From Actinomycetota bacterium (GTDB lineage Bacteria; Actinomycetota; Actinomycetes; Actinomycetales; Microbacteriaceae): a DNA stretch of 49,346 nucleotides. Location: the NCBI GenBank assembly GCA_009698805.1, contig WLPL01000003.1, forward strand, positions 1-49,346, written 5' to 3'. This document shows, piece after piece, positions 15,001-21,464 of the stretch. The position numbers and the translations under genes were made by a program. Below the pieces are notes generated by a model that did no database searches, was not told the DNA's origin, and saw only the letters and a program-made list of their open reading frames with translations. Within the stretch, counting starts at the first letter, position 1. Every line of letters starts with the position of its first letter.

Positions 15001-18000
15001 TCACAGCTGCTTTGGTTGGCGATGCGACCTCCGCAGTGGTCACCGGAAACACCGCCACTGCAAGCTCCGGCATCGCGACCTTCACCAACCTCAACCTCAC
15101 CGGCAAACCCGGCACCAATTACACCTTCAGGTTCTCATCCGGTGCGCTGACCACGACAACCGCTGCTCCGATCACCGTCATACCGGCAGCGGCTTCGCAA
15201 CTTCAGGTCTACGCGCAACCTTCCGGAGGCAATGCAACCCACGCTAACCTCGCCACCCAACCTTCGGTGGTTATCAAGGACCGCTTCGGCAACGTGGTAA
15301 CTACAGACAGCAGCGCGATTGTCACAGCTTATGTTTCGACCGGCCTCGGTGGTTCAGTTGAAGGCAATACAACGGCGACTGCCGCCTCGGGTTACGCCAC
15401 CTTCTCCGGCCTGAAACTCGCTGGAACGCCGGGCATCGACTACACCCTGAACTTCAAGGCAACCATCGGGGGAGTCGCACTAACCTCAAATGACTCGAAC
15501 GTGGTCAATGTTGTGAACGCCGGAGCTTCGAAGGTTGTCATCACGCGTGCAGCGGCCGGTGGCAAGGCTGGCATCGCATTCACCACGCAACCGAAGGTGA
15601 CAATTCAGGACGCAGACTCAAACACTGTGACTGTTGGTGCCGGATCGACTCAGGCGGTCACCGCAACCGTTTCGGCGGGTGGCGCTCTAGTTGGCACCGC
15701 AACGGTGAACGCTGTCGCGGGTGTTGCAACCTTTGCCAACCTCGGTCTCGGCGGCTCTGTGGGCGATTACACGATCACTTACTCAATTTCTTCGCCGGCT
15801 GTCTCGGTCAATCAAAACCTAACCCTCGGTTACGGTTCAGCGACCAAGCTAGTTCTAACCACCGCGCCTGTAGGCGCGATAACTGGTGACGTTCTTGCTA
15901 CCCAACCCGTGGTTGAGGTTCGCGACGTTTACGGCAACCTAGTTGCCAACTACTCGGGCACGGTCGCAACAACCATTGACTCTGGGATCGGCGGAACCCT
16001 CTCCGGGGTCACCACGGCCAGCATCACCAACGGTGTCGCCACGTTCAGCGGGCTAAAGTTCCAGGGCACACCAGCGGTCGCTTATAAGCTCGCCTTCTCA
16101 TCGGCCACGCTAACTTCGGTAGTCAGCCCGAACGTCACCGTGGTTCACGGGCCGGCAGCTGCGATTGAAATCGTCACCCAACCTAGCGCAACGGTTACCG
16201 GCGATCTAATCACCACGCAGCCGGTTGTTCGACTGGTCGACCGTCTCGGCTACGTTGTCACAAGCGACTCGAGCACCATCGTTTCGATAGCGGTGTCTTC
16301 CTTGGGTGATGGATCATTCAGCGGCAACACCACCGCAACATTCTCGCAAGGTTTCGCCACCTTCGCGGGAGTGGTGTTTACCGGAGCGCCAAACGCGAAC
16401 TTCACGGCAAACTTCGCCGCTAACCCAAACAGCACGCGAATTACATCCGCAGACTCCGCACCTTTCTCGGTCACGCATGCGGCCGCTAGCCAACTGATAA
16501 TCCGCACCCAGCCGGTCGGTGACGTGACGGGCACCAACCTGAGTGTTCAGCCAGTTGTAGAGATCCAAGACCGCTTCGGCAACCTTGCCGATGATGACTC
16601 GAGCACCAGCGTGACCATCGCACTCGAGAGTGGCGCAGCGGGCGGCCTCACCGGCACCAAGACAGTCACTGCGGTCAACGGTGTAGCAACGTTCTCTGGG
16701 CTAAAACTTGTCGGTCTGCCAGCAAACACCTATACCTTCGGTTTCAGTTCGGGAGCCCTAACCCCCGCGTCTTCTGCAGCCGTTCGTGTCGTAGCCGGTG
16801 CGCCGATAAAACTCGCAATGGTCACCAACCCTGTGGGTGCTGCCACCGGTGACGAACTAGCCGTTCAACCAGCTGTCAAACTACTTGATTCTTACAACAA
16901 CATCATCACGGGTGACTCCTCGACGGTCGTGACCGTAGTGATTTCGGCGGGTAGCACCGGTGGCATTCTGAGTGGTTCGACAACCGCAACGATGGATCAC
17001 GGACTTGCAACTTTTGCCGGCCTAAAGTTTGTCGGCACTCCCGGAACCAATTACGGTTTGGACTTCAAATCTGGAGCACTGACCGTAGCTCGCTCAGCGA
17101 GTTTCACGGTCACCCCAAACATCGCCGAAGCGGCCACCTTCAAAACCCAGCCTGTGGGTGGCGCCACCGGTTCGGACTTGGCAACCCAGCCGGTGCTCGA
17201 ACTGCGTGACCGATTTGGCAACATTGCAGTCGGTGACAACAGCACCGTAATCACAGCGAGCATTGTCTCAGGCGCAAACTCGACACTCACAAACGTTACG
17301 GCTACCGCCAACAGGGGAATAGTCACCTTCTTGAACTTGAACCTGGTCGGGACACCTGGGTCGGCTTACCGAATCAATTTCGCGTCCGATTCCGGTCTTA
17401 GCCTTACCTCGCAGGACGTGACCCTGACTCACGCAGCGCCTAGCCAGATCACCATCAGGATTCAGCCCGTTGGCGGCCTGACCGGAGAAACCATGACAAC
17501 CATCGCAGTGGTCGAACTTCGAGACCGCTTCGGAAACCTTGCGACCTCGAACTCGAGCACAATTGTCACGGCGAGCATCGCTTCTGGCACAGGTGGAACA
17601 ATAACGGCCGGTGCAACCGCAACTGCGGTCAATGGCCTCGCAACCTTCACAAACCTCGTTCTAAAGGGTCGCCCAGGTGCGGCCTATGCAATCAACTTCT
17701 CTTCGGGCGCACTGGTCACCGCGACATCGGCTGAAATAACACTCTCCAAGGTCGCCGATGTGACTTTCAGTTACGGCGTTCGCGTCTTCGTCCGAGACCA
17801 GATCGTCTCACCGAACTTCACCACCGACAGCCCGGGCAACGTTGTTTTTGCTACAGCCAGCCCTAATACCGTTTGCACGGTTGACTCAGTTACAGGTGAC
17901 GTAACAGTCAAGGGTGTTGGTAGCTGCGTGGTCAGTGCGACCCTCGCCAACACAACCTACTTCGTCGCGCCAGCCACAGCCCCAATTGCTTCGTTGACTA

Positions 18001-21000
18001 TAACGAAGAACAATCAAGCGCCGGTGCTGATCACCAGCCCTGCAACTATCGATTACGGCACAACGCTCACGGCCACCGCCACCGGCGGTAGTGGCAACGG
18101 TTCGCTGATGTTTAGCGTCAACGGCGACTGTCGCCTGATCGGTAACACAGTTGTTGCGGGCGATGCCGGTAGTGCTTGTCAGCTGACCGCCACTCGCCTA
18201 GGTGACGCCAACTTCCAGCCAGAGTCGTCTGAAACGATGGCCATCTCGGTTAGAAAAATTGCTCAGGCGACCCTCTCTCTTGCCAATAAGACTTCGGCTT
18301 CAGTGGGCCCACTCACCCTATTCACGACCGGTGGCAGCGGAACCGGAGTCGTCAGCTACCGAGTGATTGATGCCGGCACGGCCAATTGTTCGATCACCGC
18401 CGACTACCTTGTTTCAAGCGCCGCCGGCGAGTGCAGGGTGCAGGCGACCAAAGCCGCCTCAACTAACTTCACCGAGGTTTCGTCAAGCGCACAGACCATT
18501 AGCTTCACAAAGGTCGATCAAAACGTAGTCTTCACGTCAGTTGTTCCTGCCTACCCGGTTGCAAAGGGAACATACGTGGTTAGTGCCACATCGTCGAGTC
18601 GTCTGGCCGTTACTTTCTCGGTAGTCGACTCTGGAAGCGCTTCTTGCACGATTGCTGGCACAAAAGTGACTTTCACGGCCACGGGAGACTGCATCATTCG
18701 CGCCTCAAGCTTAGGAAGCAATACTTTCAACCCCGCTTCAACCACGCAGGTCATCAACGTGGGAATGCTCAACCAGCAGATAGCCTTTGAAACAATCTCA
18801 GACCGAGCCTTCGGCACGCCAAGCTTCATGGCCCAAGCGACCTCAAACTCCGGCCTCGAAGTCACTTACTCGTTGGCCGACGGCGCGGATGCTGGGGTTT
18901 GCAGGGTTTCAAGCACCGGTCTAGTAGACCTTTTGGCCGCCGGAACCTGTGCGATTACCGCGGAGCAACCAGGTAACAAGACTTACACCAAGGCGTCTCC
19001 AGTTATCCAAACTTTCACAATCAACCCTGACACCGCTGGCGCTCCATACATTTACGCGGTCTCGGCTGGAATCGGTGGCGTTACCGCCGGATTCACTGCG
19101 CCTTCTTACCTCGGCGGAGCCCCGGCACTCGGTTACGAGATTGTGGCCACCGATGGCAACGGCAACATCTACATAAATGCTGCCTGTTCAGCAGACGCAT
19201 CGCCTTTGGTCTGCTCGGTCAACGGCCTTGCCGCGGGCGCAAGCTACTCGGTGAAGGTTGCCGCTATAACCGCAGCCGGAATCGGCCGATTCTCGACGGC
19301 CTCTCTCGCCATGACTCCTACCGACAACCCGCTCGCGGTCACGAACCTGAGAGCCGAAAAGGTGAACAGCTCGGTCACCGTAACTTGGACGCCGCCATTG
19401 GTCTTCGACGGAGACTTCGAATCCTACGACGTCTATTTGACCCCTCGCGGTAGCGCTTTCTCGGCAATCCCGAATGCCAAGGTCACCGACCCAACTGGCA
19501 CAATGTCGGTAATCAACAACATAGCCCCCGCCGGCCTGCGACGTGCGGCTGTCGTAGTCGGCTACGACGTCAAGGTGATTACCATCACCGATCAGTCTCG
19601 TGGCGAAGGAAACGCGGCGCAGGGTGTTTGGCTTGGCCTTGCTGTGCCGGGCTCTCCGACCTCGGTGCTTGCCTCGCAACTTGGCGACAAGCTCGTGATC
19701 TCGTGGGCTGTGCCACTCACAGATGGTGGTTCGCCAGTTACCACTTACAGGGTGAGCGTAAACGGAACGGTTGTTTGTTCGACCGACAAGGTCGGAACCT
19801 GCGAATTCTTGAACGTGAAGTACTCGACCGTTTACAACGTCATGGTTACCGCAGCCAATGCTCAGGGCTCAAGCATCGCGGCAACCACCACCTTCACCAG
19901 CGCCGCGGCCCCAAAGCCAGAGCAGAAGCCTGAACCAAAGCCAACACCTACCGCTGAACCGACCCCCACCGAAACCCCAACGACAGAACCAACTCCTGAA
20001 CCAACTCCTGAACCAACTCCAACTGGTCCTGCAGTCGACCCTGGAACCGGTGCAACCGGAGACGACAACGCCGCCCCTGTCCCATTTGACCCAACCGGTT
20101 CTCCCGAAGCAATCGCCGCTGTTGCAGCAACAGTTGGCAAGCTCGGCGCTGTTGCGGCGGCGGTCGCGGCTGCTGCGGCTGCAGCCGGTGCTGCTGGAGC
20201 GGCAGGTGGCGGTTCGTCTGGTGGCTCTAGAGGTTCGGGCGGCAATGACGCCGGCTCGATCGCAAACATCGACGCCGAGCATGAAGAGTTCACTTTGAAG
20301 CGCCGTGGTCGAGGCGATAAGTGGCGCATCTGGAAGAAGCGTTTCTTTAGTCTGATTGACAAGATCAGCATCAGCTGGATCTTTATCCTGTCTCGCTTCT
20401 CCCCGATACTTTCGAAGACCACGGTCGACGCCGCGTATCTGCGCGCAGCCTTCGGTAGCCTCTCGGTATTGCCGACAATTGCAGCGGTGGTTCTTGCGGC
20501 CATTTCTATCAACCCAGGCTCAGAGCACATTCTGCCGCCGGTCTGGCCAATCTTCCTGGCAATCACTCTGATTGGTGTTTTCGATGCCTTGGCCGGTCTA
20601 ATCGGCATGACCGTATTTGTTCTCGGTACCGTCATCGTTCACGCCAACAACGTCCAAATATCCGATGTCCGCCTGTTGCTCGGCATAGTCATAACAGGCT
20701 TCGGCCCGGTCCTGCTAACCAACGCGTTTAGGCAGTTCAGAAAAGACAAGGACGCCGAGAAGCACTATGTCTGGGAGCGAGTCATTGACATGGCGGTTCT
20801 GCCGTTCTTTGGTGGTTGGGCAACGGCTTCGATGGTCGGCACACTTCCGGCTTTGGCTGGCTTGACCCTTTCTGTCGCCAACCATGTAAACGACTTCGCA
20901 CTAGCAGTTGCAGGTGCGACTGTTGTCAGAGTTCTTCTTGAAGAAGCCGTGGCTCGCATCTTCCCGGAGAGACTCGACTCCTTGCACCCGACAGAGGTGC

Positions 21001-21464
21001 CATCGACCTACGCCGGTCACCGTTACGTTGCGCTGCTCACCCGAATCGCAATCTTCATCTTCGTCACCGCTGCTCTGATGGGCAACGCTTGGCAGGTTTG
21101 GGTCGGTAGCGTCCTGTTTGCTTTGCCAACCGTTCTCGGTTGGGTCTCACACAAGTGGCCAAACGTGCCTTGGCTCTGGCGGATCCTGCCGCAGGGTATT
21201 CCTGGTCTCGCATTCGTCCTCCTGGTTGCGCAAGGCACCGCGGTGGTCGTTGGCAGCTGGTTCGGCAAGAGCCCAGAGCTGGCCCTCTGGTCGTTCGCCT
21301 TGCTACCGATTCCGCTTTTGGTGCTCAGCGTGCTGGGAATGTTCGGTCGCGAAGGCGAAGAAGGCGAAATACGTTTTGTTAAGCGTGAGAACCTGGTTTG
21401 GGTTTACCGACTAGGTGGAGTGGTTATGCTCATTGTGACCCTCAAACTAGCCGGAGTCTTCTAG
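3..21464 (+). CDS. Giant repetitive surface/adhesin-like protein, 5'-truncated by the window edge; C-terminal multi-pass membrane domain
   Basis: ORF track starts at an internal GTG (120), but the frame is open from position 3 (SASTTCGNLLFAATASSTASISFANSVSVSTNCSGSSIFVQSATN...). Ser/Thr/Gly-rich beta-helix-like repeats, then Ig-like repeats (AFTTQPVVxIxDADGNVVT...GVATFxGLKLTGTxGSYTL), FN3-like segments, PT/PE linker, Ala tract and hydrophobic C-terminus. Stop TAG at 21462-21464. Confidence 0.93.
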   Translation, partial: SASTTCGNLLFAATASSTASISFANSVSVSTNCSGSSIFVQSATNIVTGTSVTLQTPKAATANLVLWADTDRSVSAGGYISFGQNTFLNTSNGATTSAQSGGGGIWIAGGAMGSDGFPAGYAFSNTAGAPGVDFNAATNSATGFRVYTGGGNLTMRGESSTFIGIRGAEGTTIDSGVGSITITGLSTTSSTANPHPIELNVQQAFPLTLTSAKPSGDAITINGTSTTTANDSIPISVIGGSATNGTTFSATGATGNIVMNAVGGTNSDQAIRLMNFNAYTVGGNITVDAGVKGFTWCNFNNGVASVNIGAASGSSSTGTFILKTDKLLTDTDPFNVRMAKVVVEPSGTNFAAAQSLPIPGWTFSNTTDFRFGKSAATASDITVSGFTFPGNLEVYGRTLAASGNNTITNNFDLDGITVEISGTQMVSGVGKRFMAKATGLVRVATGGTVRTYGGLLSLWADSDSTGGGSVVLKSSANNGAFLCTTNTGLCGTATTGGGDIVLGGGAVETDTSLTDYNYRPGGWATGSTLDTETGTTSGNGAANNYNGGVYLGTADINNGSTQIYSAGGNITVRGKTNSGAMTNWSAAVPTPGGLTINSGAGKIFIDAWMAGTANGGPIEFNAWGGTTSYKSSNTADDSIKISAHSSSNVGNVWGGNAGTTFTNTSGGGFVLQADAINDNLLTKYNVTGKIAIEPYGSAWYTTPNFDNDYSLVTSTPSVIRFGKAGATGTVNFPGGLSIGAPIEAYGTDVTINGNLTNTLSGAKLLVKATAGITTSVTTAGTIQTNNGPIIFWADADKVAGTASNGGNIQIGVSTTIKSQGGAITIAGGLDDGGTDSGLSAVNGYDDRVAGDGVPDGHAKGTTTGADSTGSDGIWLGSTHLIYSAGGNIFMAGWGSSRTNPAVQETGIQSSVGTVDSGTGLLQVTGKANGTACGSHGIYVNAQGAGVGAPDVWTSANTTANAIRITGDASASTGSCNRGIVAWQYAANQGTTAYQGFRVLATGTGGGVTLNGYGANNSGNVNNDGLDLNFTDILATSGPITLNGSTPTAVGDTSAGVAIGKYANGSNTVRLGGFPAYSYTNQAGTLTNFATSSSPIVINTDRMWTQYSNIGTIFNTTSTVKILPLEQSFDQSTANGFDFANIAFASTVSSFQLGKSGTALTQSNKAIRYNSASTLAGPFTIYGSNIAVDTTVSTTGANADITLQATGTATASGALTTSGATSNVVINGTNLSTAAVTTTTGNVTLTGTGTVTSTGAVTAAGTGSTMTASGTTMTFAAVSGNSGITITGTAAATVNGTMTTTASSAPVSVTGTSVSTATTSSAGPVTLRATTTTLGSGAITAVGDVSLTAGTTVTASAAVATTGTGSDVVATGTTMSFTTISADAGISVTGSLNATTTTLTTTGTLAPVSVSGAIVRTAGITATGNVTLTGTSTVTSTAGVSATGTGATISATGTVMDFTSLAGNAGVSVVGSSTNSISAAITTTGTLAPVTISGTTVGVVSVTATGDITLTGTSTVTATGTVATTGTGKTVTSTGTALSFVAVSADAGVNLDASTTNTVTGTITTSGTLAPVTVDGTVVKTAAITSTGDVLLKSTGEIIASGAIAVSGAGEFAKLWADSDNSGSGGGGIWTKATITTNGGAIILSGGTNPLTGCARGLSTTGYIGVQIDANITSAGGDVTICGEEASAGGNIAGVALTGTVSAGAGNVSITGKLNVLNTDTSYWHAGLEMGNSAAGGNVTTTTGNITLLGTANGNTYVNHRGMLVWPMSLTSTSGSISVTGIGATGSASNNWDMQMGASGNVVSTSGPVTFNGSTATGLQFVYMSITSGTSVTMTAPKITFAATKVYGAVPVLIQPSGSSFTTDLDTDALNLSTDVTSFTIGRDKDGATAQSGGSVLLYNESLAGSTATATGNVTKIAGPIKIFADNITVGTSLENTETTVGKNNILLKATQNIVQNLSYTVKTAGGDVILWSNADGVADGNVTTSTGAITTAGGNFIVAGGATVDADGYPNGYARALDVTGRNGILLNGPVTTSGGKATLLGESPGGAVNGMNTGVYLDTGSSLNTGAGDILINGRTASTNTYSSFTDGVRFGNNSTAVTLTTTSGSVTVTGDTSNNGTSTYRRGVLMYPLQVTTTTGAISITGKSTNVTGGYDVWSGNTTSGSSITSTSGTITVTGNGSGSTWFEKMTMSTSALTLVTANNLTWGAAAAAFNGTGPVVVEPIGTDWIGQSNTVNTTGDLDMSSVTVASGKSSFRIGKYNSATSHSTKVVTAPAISVAGSLSIYGGSIALGATTSVTSASDSLLVKATGSITTAATPTISSKAGDLTLWADSEANKSGAIFLGTATPTAASVTSLGGVISIAGGLDDGGTDVESGRTAGDNRPDGWAYSTSTTGTAVTDSRGISIMNNSSISSSNADIFIAGQLAENRTIGDAAGVRIYNGTQIAAGTGRIHIYGKALNTSTGGWMYGISINGGSSTRATTITTTGTQSDSIVISGKVYGTATRSPGVMFNSGTSYTPTGNYVANSSSGGISITGRAPGAASSDLTDIVGDGIELGKAGFYSKSGSVTLNGETAAATTTNSYGISFAHNATYDAGIAEFGASVGALTLNSVDMTSSSANVVLNADSYSVTTNPNIKTTGTFSMSTPTGYASNSFDRAVTMSKFTIASTVTGITVGNQGTSGADQNTAAITVDSACSIAGPISVYGGDITISASQTSTSLNAKLTFKATGKIVTSAGTSAAVPFVLRTNKGDLTLWSNAAGTASNGSIFVDKYNYLDTTNATGTSMTTGGGRISIAGGLNADANGVPTGYATSDTAADGAGGVALGTATTGGGTGWLKMYSGGGDITVRGSSSQAKGILAPSGYDINSGEGAIVIDGKSTGTTASYNGEGVELAYGATVSAASSILSAKATGTAISITGSSTATSSFGVISNNWSTGVITTIAATGGGSVLIKGTGPTDGQFKYNNILANGGDITFEMSTNGAVFANNKFGYAASTVVTADSGNIIYKGDKYTGASTNAFSNTGYAWIQTSTAGKTIDLGGADSGTNLGVSNAELGEFSNQSVLRLGTTSSGNVTVTANISLAGKTFAIRSGGNVTANAGISITAANLAISAAGTISMPGSNNVPGTLALAAGGATASYTTSVTYTPATVDSIDPIYGIVKNLSVTGIPSALATQTEYIGVNITGPPTVILKDSYGNTINGYNLANSNYTITASVSGGPTLSGTTSKSVVLGSATFADLKFGTSAGTAQLTFAVTTSGSFSVTGTASVTSSNYTVQFGDPSQLVVTTAAGGTKKAGTAFTTQPVISIKDAGGNVVSSGNGLTARVTATVAGANGVIIGTGYADAVNGVATFTGLGLGGTVSTDYTISYAISITGAGGNTIALTVAQAAVQLTHGIPASLSVAGSATAKSAAALSSQPVVTVLDAYGNTATTYSGQIVASGTGLTGTKTKALVNGVADFASLGLTLTGTTGNYTIAFKLQDATPADVAGITASKTIALSYGAVTQVSVTTPGAGASSRQVFTTQPVVTLLDSAGNTVADSTLGVEAVVTGATLGGTTTVSAVNGVATFNNLKLTGTSGTYSIEYRLALTTSTKTTQSIQLAFGAATQLSVSTQAAGFTNRVAFTTQPIVSVLDADGNLVSNSTASVSVTSSTGNGAALGGTTSLSAVNGLVSFTNLKFTGLVGSYTLSFATTGLTSATQIVTLLPGAATKLGINTAAAGAVNAVALTTQPKVEVQDADGNVVTGSSASIAVALVETTATLTGTSSATAASGIATFTGQKLTGTIGSYTLRFTSTGLTGVDGAVTLTFGAAHHLQIETGVAGVANRIAFTSQPVVSILDVSGNRVTNSTNDVTVSASAGNGAVLSGTKTITPASGLSTFTGLKFTGLVGDYSLSYSATGLTGASETVTLKFGVATKVVATTAAAGFTNRVAFTTQPVAKIQDADGNVVTDSTATITASSSAGNGAVLGGAASGDATNGVVNFSGLKYTGLVGSYTLTYASTGLTSDTQTITLLPGAATHLSVDQANTASVANTVVFAAQPKISVRDADENVVTASTAQVDVALVGAGAVLGGTSSKNAVLGVATFAGLKLTGTIGSYTLRFTSTGLTGVDSAISLTFGAADHLQIETGVAGVANRIAFTSQPVVSILDVSGNRVTNSTNDVTVSASAGNGAVLSGTKTITPASGLSTFTGLKFTGLVGDYTLTYSATGLTSASETVTLRFGAATQVAIATQPSGGNAAGDALTTQPVLKIQDADGNLVTNSTATVTVAVDADATGNLTEGTTSVAAVGGTAAFAGIKFVGTPGKNYKLAFGSTGLTGISSSNINVTHATASQLVVSSIGSARAGIAFGSQPTVTLRDRYGYTVTSGSASTATVTANSTTGTLNGTKTKQLVAGVVTFSGLSISGTSGSYTVSFTSDVPMFSTSASVTLTYGVAHHLTITRQPVGGNKVGDSLTTQPWVEVRDADGNLVSDNTDTLSLDVNDTAGSVAEGTTSMAAIAGVAKFTGVIVSGDSSKTYKLNFTSGTLTAALSSGFTLTHADASKLVLDTPASGFRAGVGFNTAPSLTLRDRYDNVVTTGANATRSIVVAPNKGTLSGTKTKSLVAGATTFADLSLAGAIASDYSLTYTAGTFTATQTGITLGYGAADHLSMKTAPVGGSKTGDLLAGQPEINVLDASNNVVANSAVDVTVSVYNDATGSITDGATVTSVNGVATFTGVKLVGKPGTSYTLRFSSSNLIAVNANALSVVHADAAALVYVTQPTGGNMTAVKLTTQPVLELQDRFGNRVTSDSSSTVSASIGAGGDISTGQQTVTLVSGRATFTNLILIGTALQNYKFGFAVDGTSIASASSNNVSVVHNVASTLVLSQAVGSRAGVAFTAQPVVTVTDAYGNTVIDGSGSAALITASVNKDSLVGTASVRASAGVAAFTNLGIGGLIGSHTLSFAIDAPTLPAATQSLNVTFGDALALSLTTAPAGGNRTADDLATQPVVRVLDVYGNVVTSSSAVVTAALVGDATSAVVTGNTATASSGIATFTNLNLTGKPGTNYTFRFSSGALTTTTAAPITVIPAAASQLQVYAQPSGGNATHANLATQPSVVIKDRFGNVVTTDSSAIVTAYVSTGLGGSVEGNTTATAASGYATFSGLKLAGTPGIDYTLNFKATIGGVALTSNDSNVVNVVNAGASKVVITRAAAGGKAGIAFTTQPKVTIQDADSNTVTVGAGSTQAVTATVSAGGALVGTATVNAVAGVATFANLGLGGSVGDYTITYSISSPAVSVNQNLTLGYGSATKLVLTTAPVGAITGDVLATQPVVEVRDVYGNLVANYSGTVATTIDSGIGGTLSGVTTASITNGVATFSGLKFQGTPAVAYKLAFSSATLTSVVSPNVTVVHGPAAAIEIVTQPSATVTGDLITTQPVVRLVDRLGYVVTSDSSTIVSIAVSSLGDGSFSGNTTATFSQGFATFAGVVFTGAPNANFTANFAANPNSTRITSADSAPFSVTHAAASQLIIRTQPVGDVTGTNLSVQPVVEIQDRFGNLADDDSSTSVTIALESGAAGGLTGTKTVTAVNGVATFSGLKLVGLPANTYTFGFSSGALTPASSAAVRVVAGAPIKLAMVTNPVGAATGDELAVQPAVKLLDSYNNIITGDSSTVVTVVISAGSTGGILSGSTTATMDHGLATFAGLKFVGTPGTNYGLDFKSGALTVARSASFTVTPNIAEAATFKTQPVGGATGSDLATQPVLELRDRFGNIAVGDNSTVITASIVSGANSTLTNVTATANRGIVTFLNLNLVGTPGSAYRINFASDSGLSLTSQDVTLTHAAPSQITIRIQPVGGLTGETMTTIAVVELRDRFGNLATSNSSTIVTASIASGTGGTITAGATATAVNGLATFTNLVLKGRPGAAYAINFSSGALVTATSAEITLSKVADVTFSYGVRVFVRDQIVSPNFTTDSPGNVVFATASPNTVCTVDSVTGDVTVKGVGSCVVSATLANTTYFVAPATAPIASLTITKNNQAPVLITSPATIDYGTTLTATATGGSGNGSLMFSVNGDCRLIGNTVVAGDAGSACQLTATRLGDANFQPESSETMAISVRKIAQATLSLANKTSASVGPLTLFTTGGSGTGVVSYRVIDAGTANCSITADYLVSSAAGECRVQATKAASTNFTEVSSSAQTISFTKVDQNVVFTSVVPAYPVAKGTYVVSATSSSRLAVTFSVVDSGSASCTIAGTKVTFTATGDCIIRASSLGSNTFNPASTTQVINVGMLNQQIAFETISDRAFGTPSFMAQATSNSGLEVTYSLADGADAGVCRVSSTGLVDLLAAGTCAITAEQPGNKTYTKASPVIQTFTINPDTAGAPYIYAVSAGIGGVTAGFTAPSYLGGAPALGYEIVATDGNGNIYINAACSADASPLVCSVNGLAAGASYSVKVAAITAAGIGRFSTASLAMTPTDNPLAVTNLRAEKVNSSVTVTWTPPLVFDGDFESYDVYLTPRGSAFSAIPNAKVTDPTGTMSVINNIAPAGLRRAAVVVGYDVKVITITDQSRGEGNAAQGVWLGLAVPGSPTSVLASQLGDKLVISWAVPLTDGGSPVTTYRVSVNGTVVCSTDKVGTCEFLNVKYSTVYNVMVTAANAQGSSIAATTTFTSAAAPKPEQKPEPKPTPTAEPTPTETPTTEPTPEPTPEPTPTGPAVDPGTGATGDDNAAPVPFDPTGSPEAIAAVAATVGKLGAVAAAVAAAAAAAGAAGAAGGGSSGGSRGSGGNDAGSIANIDAEHEEFTLKRRGRGDKWRIWKKRFFSLIDKISISWIFILSRFSPILSKTTVDAAYLRAAFGSLSVLPTIAAVVLAAISINPGSEHILPPVWPIFLAITLIGVFDALAGLIGMTVFVLGTVIVHANNVQISDVRLLLGIVITGFGPVLLTNAFRQFRKDKDAEKHYVWERVIDMAVLPFFGGWATASMVGTLPALAGLTLSVANHVNDFALAVAGATVVRVLLEEAVARIFPERLDSLHPTEVPSTYAGHRYVALLTRIAIFIFVTAALMGNAWQVWVGSVLFALPTVLGWVSHKWPNVPWLWRILPQGIPGLAFVLLVAQGTAVVVGSWFGKSPELALWSFALLPIPLLVLSVLGMFGREGEEGEIRFVKRENLVWVYRLGGVVMLIVTLKLAGVF
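198..9400 (+). repeat. N-terminal protein-level repeat modules marked by LWADxD/LWSNAxG ... IAGG ... SAGGNI
   Basis: LWAD-type motif codons begin at 198, 1374, 2373, 4842, 5910, 6984 and 8262, each followed by IAGG(L/A)-D-G-xPxGxA and GG(N/D)I segments. Confidence 0.75.
3645..4770 (+). repeat. 82-83 aa tandem repeat array (TTTGTLAPVxVSG...TATGNVTLTGTSTVTATG...), about five units
   Basis: Unit starts at 3645, 3894, 4197, 4443 and 4689; the last two complete units are exactly 246 bp (82 codons). Confidence 0.8.
9838..17750 (+). repeat. About 25 tandem ~100 aa bacterial Ig-like domains
   Basis: Repeated signature (A/P)(T/S)xLxVxTxxxGxxxxxxxxTQPVVxVxDxxGNxVT...GVATFxxLxLxGxxGxxYTLxFxS counted by eye about 25 times. 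Confidence 0.8.
10800..12650 (+). repeat. Tandem duplication of a three-domain (~927 bp) higher-order unit inside the Ig-like array
   Basis: Units begin at 10800, 11724 and 12651. The third domain of each copy shares a 172 bp tract (11428-11599 and 12355-12526) with two mismatches by eye. Confidence 0.85.
19908..20036 (+). repeat. Pro/Thr/Glu-rich linker with tandem 12-bp gaaccaactcc(t/a) units
   Basis: PKPEQKPEPKPTPTAEPTPTETPTTEPTPEPTPEPTPTGP; 12-bp units at 19986, 19998 and 20010. Confidence 0.85.

Noticed and set aside
19862-20635. 257-aa minus-strand ORF (and overlapping 137-aa and 60-aa ORFs) across the linker/Ala tract
   Set aside because: Shadow ORFs produced by the repetitive Pro/Thr/Glu and Ala/Gly coding tract; no plausible start context or homology.
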